A stretch of DNA of 64,000 nucleotides from Paracoccus sp. Z118 (GTDB lineage: Bacteria; Pseudomonadota; Alphaproteobacteria; Rhodobacterales; Rhodobacteraceae), in assembly GCF_019061185.1 (NCBI RefSeq), contig NZ_JAHQZU010000012.1:51155-115154 (forward strand), read 5' to 3'. A program made the translations under genes and the position numbers. Within the stretch, counting starts at the first letter, position 1. Each line of letters starts with the position of its first letter. This document shows, piece after piece, positions 57,371 to 64,000 of this stretch. Under the pieces are notes generated by a model, which saw nothing but the letters and a program-made list of their open reading frames with translations, did not search any database and was not told the origin of the DNA.

Positions 57371-57656
57371 CCCCCGCGCCCAGATCGTAGGCACCGGCCT
57401 GTGCAGATGGCGCAAGTTTCGCCAGACGCGGACTGCCCGGGAAAGAGCAGCCGCTGGCGCGTTGCCGCACTTCCCGCCCACTGGTTTGCTGCAAATGCGA
57501 ACGGCTGCAACAGCCGAAAGTGTGCGGCGGCCGCCGTCTGGACAACAAGGACCGCCGCACGGGTGCAACGATAACGATGTTGCCGCGAAAGCCTGGCACC
57601 GCTCCTCCCTGCGGGGAAGCGGGCAGGCGACTGCGGCCCGAACGGGGAAACGGAAG
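57371..57656 (+). promoter_or_regulatory. Structured leader region upstream of urtA
   Basis: This 286-bp space has no gene. It can form CGGCTG/CAGCCG (57502-57507 with 57511-57516, 3-base loop) and a longer hairpin with 9-bp arms GTGCGGCGG/CCGCCGCAC (57522-57530 with 57552-57560). TGCAA-type motifs recur around them. I compared it by eye with the guanidine-I (ykkC) riboswitch consensus often found near urea genes and saw no match. It may hold an operator, a new RNA element or only a promoter. Confidence 0.4.
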
Positions 57657-58934
57657 ATGACGGCAAGGACGATCCTTTGCAGCACGGCGCTGACGCTCGC
57701 GCTGGCGGGCACGGCATGGGCCCAGGACGACCCCATCAAAATCGGCGTGCTGCATTCGCTGTCGGGGACGATGGCGATTTCGGAAACCACCCTTAAGGAC
57801 ACGCTGCTGATGCTGGTGGACCAACAGAACGCCAAGGGCGGCGTGCTGGGCCATCAGCTGGAAGCCGTCGTGGTTGATCCCGCCTCGGACTGGCCGCTGT
57901 TCGCCGAGAAGGCGCGCGAGCTGATCTCGGTGCAGGGAGTTGACGCGATCTTCGGCGGCTGGACCAGTGTCAGCCGAAAGTCGATGCTGCCGGTCATCGA
58001 GGAACTGAACGGGCTGCTGTTCTATCCGGTGCAATACGAGGGCGAGGAGTCCAGCAAGAACGTCATCTACACCGGCGCCGCGCCGAACCAGCAGGCGATT
58101 CCGGCGGTGGACTACATGATGAACGAACTGGGCGTCGAGAAATGGGCGCTGCTGGGGACCGACTACGTTTATCCGCGCACCACCAACACGATCCTCGAAG
58201 CCTATCTGGCGGATCAGGGCGTCGCGCAGGCGGACATCTTCGTCAACTACACCCCCTTCGGCCATTCCGACTGGTCCAAGATCGTGGCCGACGTGGCGGC
58301 GCTGGGAAATGACGGCAAGAAGGTCGGTGTCGTCTCGACCATCAACGGCGACGCGAACGTGGGTTTCTACAAGGAACTGGCGGCGGCCGGGATCTCGGCC
58401 GACGACATCCCGGTGATGGCTTTCTCGGTGGGCGAGGAAGAACTTTCAGGCCTCGATACCGCGAACCTCGTCGGGCACCTGGCCGCGTGGAACTATTTCC
58501 AGACTGCCGAGAGCGATGCCAACGACGCCTTTGTCGCCGAGTGGAAGGCCCGCATGGGCGAGGACCGCGTGACCAACGACCCGATGGAGGCGACGGTGCT
58601 GGGCTTCAACCTGTGGGTCCAGGCGGTCGAGAAGGCGGGATCCACCGATACGGATGCGGTGCTGGCGGCGATCGACGGGCTGGAGGTGCCGAACCTGACG
58701 GGTGGCACGGCCAAGGTTCTTCCGAACCACCACCTGACCAAGCCGGTGCTGATCGGGGAAATTCGCGAGGACGGCCAGTTCGACATCGTGAGCGAGACCG
58801 ACCAGGTGCCGGGCGACGCCTGGACCGACCATCTGGCCGAGTCCGCCGTGCTGGAAGCCGACTGGCCGGGCCGCGACTGCGGGATGTGGAACACGCAGAC
58901 AAACAGCTGCGTGCAGAAGCAGTCGAACTATTGA
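57657..58934 (+). CDS. urtA: Urea ABC transporter substrate-binding protein UrtA
   Basis: This 425-residue periplasmic binding protein has a signal peptide cleaved near AWAQ (residue 22) and the UrtA-type sequence DPIKIGVLHSLSGTMAISETTLKDTLLMLVDQQN, with YPVQYEGEESSKNVIYTGAAPNQQ and NDPMEATVLGFNLW. These distinguish it from branched-chain amino acid binding proteins. ATG 57657 follows GGGGAAACGGAAG. It opens the urtABCDE operon and sits directly after the urease genes. Confidence 0.96.
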   Translation: MTARTILCSTALTLALAGTAWAQDDPIKIGVLHSLSGTMAISETTLKDTLLMLVDQQNAKGGVLGHQLEAVVVDPASDWPLFAEKARELISVQGVDAIFGGWTSVSRKSMLPVIEELNGLLFYPVQYEGEESSKNVIYTGAAPNQQAIPAVDYMMNELGVEKWALLGTDYVYPRTTNTILEAYLADQGVAQADIFVNYTPFGHSDWSKIVADVAALGNDGKKVGVVSTINGDANVGFYKELAAAGISADDIPVMAFSVGEEELSGLDTANLVGHLAAWNYFQTAESDANDAFVAEWKARMGEDRVTNDPMEATVLGFNLWVQAVEKAGSTDTDAVLAAIDGLEVPNLTGGTAKVLPNHHLTKPVLIGEIREDGQFDIVSETDQVPGDAWTDHLAESAVLEADWPGRDCGMWNTQTNSCVQKQSNY

Positions 58935-58983
58935 CGTGTCAGGGGCGGCACGCTGCCGCCCCTTCTTCCGGGCCGAGGGGATC

Positions 58984-60891
58984 ATGCACCATTTCCTGCT
59001 GACTCTGCTGTTGCTGCTGGCCCCGCCAGCGTTTGCCCAGGATCTCGCATCGGTCCTGCAAACGCATCGCGACCAGATCGAGAGGCCCTCGCGCCAGACC
59101 ATCGCCCCGGTGATAGAAGCGTTGGCGGGCGCGGGTCCGCAGGCGGGGCCGGTGCTGGAGGCCTGGGCCGACCGGCGGCTGGGCCTTGCGGGCGACCGTT
59201 TCGTGATCGTGGAGAGCGACCGCGCCACAGACGCCGTAACCGGCGCGCCCGTCGCGGACGAGGCGCGGGTGCTGAAGCCCAACTCGGGCGTGCGCGGGCT
59301 GATCGGCACCGCGCTGGTGCAGTTCCAGCTTTCAGATCCGGCGACCGCCCGCCGCGCCGCCGCGCTGGACGCCATCGCGCGGGGGCCCGACGCCTCGCAT
59401 CTGGATGCCTTGCGCGAGATTGGTGCCGATCCCGACCCCGCGATCGCCGCCCGCAAGGCACGGCTGGAGCGGCTGCTGACCATCCGGTTCGACCCCGATC
59501 CGCTGGCTCGCGTCGCCGCCATCGACGGCTTTTCCGGCGATACCGGGGCGGACCTGCAGGCGGTCCTGAACCCGCTGCTGGCGACCACGCGCATTGCCGC
59601 GGTGACCATCCCTGACGGTGCCAATGTCGCGGCCGAACTCACCCCCGGCGATGAGATCGCGGAAGCGGACGCCTATCGACTGCTGGTCGAGGCGGGGTTT
59701 GCCCCCGCGCGGCTGTCCGCTGCGGATCAGAAAGCCGCGTTGGCCGCCCATGTCGTGAACGGCACCGTGGGCGGCGTTCCCGTGGCCGACCTCTCGGACC
59801 CGGCTCGCCGGGATGCCGCCCATGACGCGCTGGCCGAAACCGGGCTGGTTCTGCCTGCCGCGACCGCGGCCGAGGCTGAAGCGGCGCTGACCTCGCACCA
59901 TTTCGCCGACATCTACGTCGAGCCGAACGCCGAAGTCACAAACGCCGCCCGCAGCGCGCTCAACGCGATGGTGGTGCGGCGGGGCGCCCAGCAGGCCGCC
60001 GACCTGACGCTGGACGCGCTGTCGCTCGCCTCAATCTACTTCCTTGCGGCCATCGGGCTGGCCATCACCTTCGGCGTCATGGGCGTCATGGGCGTCATCA
60101 ACATGGCGCATGGCGAGTTCATCATGATGGGCGCCTATACCGGCTATGTCGTCCAGACCCTGATCGCCGGGCGCACGCTGTCGCTGATCGTGGCGCTGCC
60201 CGCGGCCTTCGCCGTGACCTTCCTTGCGGGGGTGGTCCTGTATCGGCTGGTGATCCGTCATCTGGTGAACCGCCCGCTGGAGACGCTGCTGGCGACCTTC
60301 GGCGTGTCCATCGCGCTGCAGCAGATCGCCAAGAACATCTTCGGGACGCAGGCCCGGCCCCTGACCGCGCCCGCCTGGCTGGAGGGGTCGGTCGGGTTCG
60401 GAGAGATCGTCTCCATCTCGACCATCCGCGTGGCGATCTTCGTCCTCGCTCTGCTGTTCCTCGTCCTGTTCCTGTGGATCATGAACCGCACCCGGCTGGG
60501 GCTCGAGGTTCGCGCCGTCACCCAGAACCCCGGCATGGCCGCGTCGATGGGGATCAACCCCGACCGCATCGCCATGATGACCTTCGGCCTTGGCTCGGGC
60601 ATCGCCGGGATTGCGGGCGTGGCCATCGGGCTTTTCGCCAAGGTCACGTCGGAACTGGGCAGCGACTATATCGTGCAAAGCTTCATGACGGTCGTCGTGG
60701 GCGGGGTCGGCAACATCTGGGGCACGCTCGCGGGCGCCGCCCTGATCGGCTTCCTGCAGAAGGGCATCGAGGTGATGAACCCCGGCAACACGCTGGCGGC
60801 GCAGACCTTCATGATCCTGCTCATCATCATCTTCATCCAGTTCCGGCCCCGCGGCATCATGCCGACCCGCGGCCGCGCGGCGGAGGCCTGA
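58984..60891 (+). CDS. urtB: Urea ABC transporter permease UrtB
   Basis: This 635-residue protein has a signal peptide (to about residue 18), a periplasmic N-terminal domain of about 320 residues with helical repeats (for example LLATTRIAAVTIPDGANVAAELTPGDEI), then a LivH-like permease from about residue 345 with eight or so helices (GVMGVINMAHGEFIMMGAYTGY is diagnostic). The long N-terminal domain is normal for proteobacterial UrtB and absent in LivH. Its role is unknown. urtC follows 4 bp later. Confidence 0.95.
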   Translation: MHHFLLTLLLLLAPPAFAQDLASVLQTHRDQIERPSRQTIAPVIEALAGAGPQAGPVLEAWADRRLGLAGDRFVIVESDRATDAVTGAPVADEARVLKPNSGVRGLIGTALVQFQLSDPATARRAAALDAIARGPDASHLDALREIGADPDPAIAARKARLERLLTIRFDPDPLARVAAIDGFSGDTGADLQAVLNPLLATTRIAAVTIPDGANVAAELTPGDEIAEADAYRLLVEAGFAPARLSAADQKAALAAHVVNGTVGGVPVADLSDPARRDAAHDALAETGLVLPAATAAEAEAALTSHHFADIYVEPNAEVTNAARSALNAMVVRRGAQQAADLTLDALSLASIYFLAAIGLAITFGVMGVMGVINMAHGEFIMMGAYTGYVVQTLIAGRTLSLIVALPAAFAVTFLAGVVLYRLVIRHLVNRPLETLLATFGVSIALQQIAKNIFGTQARPLTAPAWLEGSVGFGEIVSISTIRVAIFVLALLFLVLFLWIMNRTRLGLEVRAVTQNPGMAASMGINPDRIAMMTFGLGSGIAGIAGVAIGLFAKVTSELGSDYIVQSFMTVVVGGVGNIWGTLAGAALIGFLQKGIEVMNPGNTLAAQTFMILLIIIFIQFRPRGIMPTRGRAAEA

Positions 60892-60895
60892 GCCC

Positions 60896-62119
60896 ATGCG
60901 GATCCGCAAACATCCGTCCGCCCTGGTCTTCTTGGCCCTGCTGGCGGTCTTCACCCTGGCCATGACGCTGATGTCCGAGGCCTACGGCTCGGGCGTGGTC
61001 CCCACATCCACCATCAAGACGCTGGGCAAGACGCTGTGCCTCGCGCTGGCTGCGGTGGCGATGGACCTCGTATGGGGTTACGCCGGCATACTGTCCTTGG
61101 GTCACATGGCCTTCTTTGCCCTCGGTGGCTACATGATCGGGATGTGGCTGATGTATGCCCGCACGGGCGAGATCGTCGCGGCCACGCTTGCGAACTCGCC
61201 CATCCCGCCCACGACTGAGGAACTGCGGCAGGGCATCACCGGTCAGATATTCGGTGTCGTCGGCTCCGCCGACCTGCCGCTGACATGGGCTTTCGCGGGC
61301 AGCCTGCCGATGCAGCTTCTGCTGGTGCTGGCGGTGCCGGGGCTGCTGGCCTTCCTGTTCGGCTGGCTGGCGTTCCGCTCGCGCGTGAACGGAGTTTACC
61401 TGTCCATCCTCACGCAGGCGATGACGCTCGCGCTTTCGCTCTGGCTGTTCCAGAACGACAACGGCTTCCGAGGCAACAACGGCCTGTCGGGCTTGCAGAA
61501 CATGCCCGGCCTGACCGATGTTCCGCAGTCGATGATCTCGATCTGGTTCCTGTGGGCTTCGGCCCTGCTGCTGGCGGGGGGCTACCTGCTGGCCGCCTGG
61601 CTGACCGCCGGCAAGTTCGGCAGCGTCATCCGCGCGATCCGGGACGACCAGACGCGGGTGCCGTTCCTCGGCTACTCGGTCGAGGGCTACAAACTGACCG
61701 TCTTCACCATCAGCGCCACGATCTGCGCGGCGGCGGGGGCGCTGTATTACCCGCAGGCCGGGATCATCAACCCGGCGGAACTGGCGCCGATCGCCTCGAT
61801 CTACCTGGCCGTCTGGGTTGCCATCGGCGGGCGCGGGCGCCTTTACGGCGCGGTGATCGGCGCGGTGGTCGTGTCGCTGCTGTCGAGCTGGTTCACCGGC
61901 GGCCGCGCGCCCGCGCTGGACCTCGGCTTCTATCGCATCGAATGGGTGAACTGGTGGCAGGTGCTGCTGGGCTTCGGCTTCGTCGCCGTCACGCTGTTCG
62001 CGCCGCGCGGGCTGTCGTCCATCATCGACGTGATCGCCGACCTGCGCCCGCCCCGCCGCAGGGGCGCCGACCTCGGCCCTGACATCAGCGCATTGCGTGA
62101 GAAGGAGGCCGAGGCATGA
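60896..62119 (+). CDS. urtC: Urea ABC transporter permease UrtC
   Basis: This 407-residue LivM-like permease pairs with UrtB. It has about ten hydrophobic helices and the family stretches LVWGYAGILSLGHMAFFALGGYMIG, SVIRAIRDDQTRVPFLGY and LYLAVWVAIGGRGRLYGAVIGA-like sequence. The insertion GEIVAATLANSPIPPTTEELRQG between helices is typical of UrtC. The stop overlaps the urtD start by 4 bp. Confidence 0.95.
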   Translation: MRIRKHPSALVFLALLAVFTLAMTLMSEAYGSGVVPTSTIKTLGKTLCLALAAVAMDLVWGYAGILSLGHMAFFALGGYMIGMWLMYARTGEIVAATLANSPIPPTTEELRQGITGQIFGVVGSADLPLTWAFAGSLPMQLLLVLAVPGLLAFLFGWLAFRSRVNGVYLSILTQAMTLALSLWLFQNDNGFRGNNGLSGLQNMPGLTDVPQSMISIWFLWASALLLAGGYLLAAWLTAGKFGSVIRAIRDDQTRVPFLGYSVEGYKLTVFTISATICAAAGALYYPQAGIINPAELAPIASIYLAVWVAIGGRGRLYGAVIGAVVVSLLSSWFTGGRAPALDLGFYRIEWVNWWQVLLGFGFVAVTLFAPRGLSSIIDVIADLRPPRRRGADLGPDISALREKEAEA

Positions 62120-62856
62120 CCGCGCTTCTGGAAGTCTCCGGCGTCTCCAAGTCCTTCGACGGGTTCCGGGCGATCAACGACTTGTCCTTCAACATCGGCG
62201 CGAAGGAGTTGCGCGCCGTGATCGGGCCGAACGGCGCGGGCAAGACGACCTTCATGGACATCGTCACTGGCAAGACCCGCCCCGACAAGGGACGGGTGCT
62301 GTGGGGCGAGCGTTCGGTCTCGCTGCTGAAGCTCAACGAGGCGCAGATCGCCCGCGCCGGCATCGGCCGCAAGTTCCAGCGGCCGACCGTGTTCGAGGAC
62401 CAGACCGTGGCCGAAAACCTGACGATGGCGCTGAAGGCCCCGCGCGGTCCCTTCGCCGTGCTGTGCTGGAAGCCCTCGCGGGCAAGCGAGACGCGGGTGG
62501 CGGAACTTGCCGGAGAGGTCAGCCTTGCGGATCGCCTGACGCACAAGGCGGGCGAGTTGAGCCACGGCCAGAAGCAATGGCTGGAAATCGGGATGCTGCT
62601 CGCGCAGGAACCGCGCCTGCTGCTGGTGGACGAACCTGCCGCCGGGATGACGCTGGCCGAGCGCGGGCAGACCACGACCCTGCTGCGGCGGCTGGCCGAA
62701 ACGCGGGCGGTGGTGGTGGTGGAACACGACATGGACTTCGTGCGGCGGCTGAACTGCAAGGTGACGGTGCTGCATCAGGGGGCGGTGCTGGCCGAAGGTT
62801 CGCTGGACCACGTCTCCGCCAATCCCGACGTGATCGACGTGTATCTGGGGCGCTGA
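62116..62856 (+). CDS. urtD: Urea ABC transporter ATPase UrtD
   Basis: This 246-residue ATPase has Walker A GPNGAGKTT at residues 37-45, signature LSHGQKQWLEIGMLL and Walker B RLLLVDEPAAGMT. The LSHGQKQWLEI form separates it from the LivG group. Its N-terminus overlaps urtC. urtE starts 1 bp after the stop. Confidence 0.96.
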   Translation: MTALLEVSGVSKSFDGFRAINDLSFNIGAKELRAVIGPNGAGKTTFMDIVTGKTRPDKGRVLWGERSVSLLKLNEAQIARAGIGRKFQRPTVFEDQTVAENLTMALKAPRGPFAVLCWKPSRASETRVAELAGEVSLADRLTHKAGELSHGQKQWLEIGMLLAQEPRLLLVDEPAAGMTLAERGQTTTLLRRLAETRAVVVVEHDMDFVRRLNCKVTVLHQGAVLAEGSLDHVSANPDVIDVYLGR

Positions 62857-62857
62857 G

Positions 62858-63565
62858 ATGATCGAGGCAGAGAACATCACCCTGCATTATGGCGGCTCGC
62901 AGATCCTGCACGGCGTGTCGGTCAGCGCCGCGCCGGGCGAGGTCGCCTGCGTCATGGGCAACAACGGCGCGGGCAAGACCTCGCTGATGAGCGTTCTGGC
63001 CGGACGGCATCCACGGTCCGGGGGCGAACTGCGGTTGATGGGCGAACGCCTGGGCCGCGTTTCGGCGCAGGAGATGGCGCGGCGCGGGGTCGGCTACGTC
63101 CCCCAAGGCCGCGCGATCTTCCCCATGCTGACCGTGCGCGAGAACCTGGAAACCGGCCTCGGCTGCCTGCCGCGAGGTTCGCGGCGCATCCCCGATGGCA
63201 TCTACGACAGCTTCCCGGTCCTGGCGGAAATGGCGCACCGGCGCGGCGGCGATCTGTCGGGCGGGCAACAGCAGCAACTCGCTATCGCCCGCGCCCTGGT
63301 GATCCGCCCGCGCGTTCTGCTGATGGACGAGCCGACCGAGGGCATCCAGCCCAACATCATCGGCCAAATCGGCCGCGTCATCGCATCGCTGCGGGATACA
63401 GGCGGGATAGCGATCGTGCTGGTGGAGCAATACTTCGACTTTGCCTGGGATCTCGGCGACCGCTTCGCTCTGATGGAGCGGGGACAAGTCGTCCTTCGCG
63501 GCCAGCGCGCCCGTGTGCAGCGTGACGACCTGCACCGGAGGCTGGCGGGGTTGGCAACAGTTTGA
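62858..63565 (+). CDS. urtE: Urea ABC transporter ATPase UrtE
   Basis: This 235-residue second ATPase of the urea importer has Walker A GNNGAGKTS at 34-42, signature LSGGQQQQLAIARAL and Walker B VLLMDEPTEGIQPNIIGQI. The GIQPNII ending is typical of UrtE as opposed to LivF. Length is normal. It is the last recognised gene of the urea module. Confidence 0.96.
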   Translation: MIEAENITLHYGGSQILHGVSVSAAPGEVACVMGNNGAGKTSLMSVLAGRHPRSGGELRLMGERLGRVSAQEMARRGVGYVPQGRAIFPMLTVRENLETGLGCLPRGSRRIPDGIYDSFPVLAEMAHRRGGDLSGGQQQQLAIARALVIRPRVLLMDEPTEGIQPNIIGQIGRVIASLRDTGGIAIVLVEQYFDFAWDLGDRFALMERGQVVLRGQRARVQRDDLHRRLAGLATV

Positions 63566-63863
63566 AGCGGCCGCCCAGCCGGGGTTTCCATCATGCAGAC
63601 GGCCTGTATTTCCCCGTCGAGGATGATGCTGTCAAGGATGCAGGGCTTCATGTCCTCGGAGGAATATCGCGCCAGAATGCCGGCAATGCCATTATCGTGA
63701 TGGTGGCCGGGCCTACCGGGTAGACCGCGACACCCGGAAGGTCCTAGCCGTCATCGAACTGATCAACGCCTTCACGAACTGAGACAGGCCCGGTGGGCGC
63801 CTGCAGCAGGCGTGTTGCGATCCGGGGTGGGATCCCATGGCGTCTCTTGCGATCCGGCTGGGA
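63566..63863. other. 298-bp intergenic region with broken coding fragments and a direct repeat
   Basis: No intact gene is supported. On the plus strand a fragment ends HYRDGGRAYRVDRDTRKVL and continues AVIELINAFTN before a stop at 63782; on the minus strand KPCILDSIILDGEIQAV near 63600-63650 resembles part of a nucleotidyltransferase. Neither has a full domain. Two imperfect copies of TTGCGATCCGG-TGGGATC lie at 63815-63835 and 63847-63866. These may be remains of lost genes. Confidence 0.45.
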
Positions 63864-64000
63864 TCACCCGGCGCCTGGGCCCTGCAAACCCGGCGGAGGA
63901 ATGGCATCTGCATCGGGATCGCGGCCGTGGGTCCGATCGAGCAGGCGCATGACGGGCGTGACGGTCAGCCCGTGCATGAGGATGGAGATCAGGATCACCA
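63864..64000 (-). CDS. Cation/proton antiporter, C-terminal end (partial)
   Basis: The last 45 codons of a minus-strand gene enter the window; the stop is at 63864-63866. The visible segment VILISILMHGLTVTPVMRLLDRTHG is the last transmembrane helix and exit of CPA1-type sodium/proton antiporters (NhaP-like). A short Asp/Pro/Gly tail follows. The substrate ion cannot be judged. The rest lies beyond position 64000. Confidence 0.75.
   Translation of the reverse strand, partial: VILISILMHGLTVTPVMRLLDRTHGRDPDADAIPPPGLQGPGAG

Noticed and set aside
57371..57656. Guanidine-I (ykkC) riboswitch before urtA
   Set aside because: The conserved ykkC blocks are not present by eye; only generic hairpins are seen.

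Overview
This window is a gene-dense, very GC-rich chromosomal segment that looks like a Rhodobacteraceae alphaproteobacterium, probably close to Paracoccus or Rhodobacter. The basis is the gene orders glnD-murJ-trpS and LppC-like lipoprotein/rsmI/yraN/gshB, an RSP_2648-like PIN gene between rlmI and zwf, a Suv3-like helicase followed by S4-domain and 7Fe ferredoxin genes, the NDUFS4-like complex I gene, and the intergenic CCCAAATATCCCGGGG hairpin element. The genus is an inference; no rRNA gene is present.

Layout. 1-5651: group 2-type capsule export genes (kpsM cut by the window edge, kpsE, kpsT), then a minus-strand cluster of manB, pfkB and a small zincin. 5743-13948: gltX, an HPP-CBS membrane protein, tRNA-Met, dgt, erpA, a CNNM/CBS protein, trpS and a rhomboid homologue that lacks both catalytic residues. 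13958-23899: murJ, glnD, an LppC-like lipoprotein, rsmI, yraN, gshB, tsf and rpsB. 24185-29122: a compact chemotaxis operon (STAS, cheY, cheA, cheW, cheR, cheY, unknown) whose cheA carries a single-base frameshift. 29376-37658: alaS, rlmI, a PIN gene and zwf-pgl-pgi. 37869-50625: lysophospholipase-like hydrolase, SCP2 protein, TPR protein, Suv3-like helicase, S4 protein, fdxA, TrxR-like flavoprotein, M19 dipeptidase, ParA-like ATPase, I78-like lipoprotein, uvrB, Cu/Zn SOD and an NDUFS4-like subunit. 50757-51670: a MYG1-family pseudogene with three frameshifts. 51960-57370: the complete urease operon ureDA-ureJ-ureBCEFG. 57657-63565: the urea ABC transporter urtABCDE. The right edge holds the C-terminus of a cation/proton antiporter on the minus strand.

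How the genes work together. The last 12 kb form a urea-nitrogen module: UrtABCDE imports urea, UreABC hydrolyses it, UreDEFG with the UreJ/HupE permease supply and insert nickel, and a -24/-12 (sigma-54-like) match lies in front of ureD. zwf-pgl-pgi is the entry to the oxidative pentose phosphate and Entner-Doudoroff routes. manB next to the kps genes fits mannose-type sugar nucleotide supply for capsule. Most remaining genes are housekeeping.

I found no CRISPR array, prophage, intact insertion sequence or defence island. The observations most worth a second look are the predicted protease-dead rhomboid, the cheA frameshift, the MYG1 pseudogene, a (TC)19 tract flanked by CG repeats, a structured leader before urtA, and candidate operators at uvrB and erpA. 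I did not see a convincing wholly new multi-gene system.
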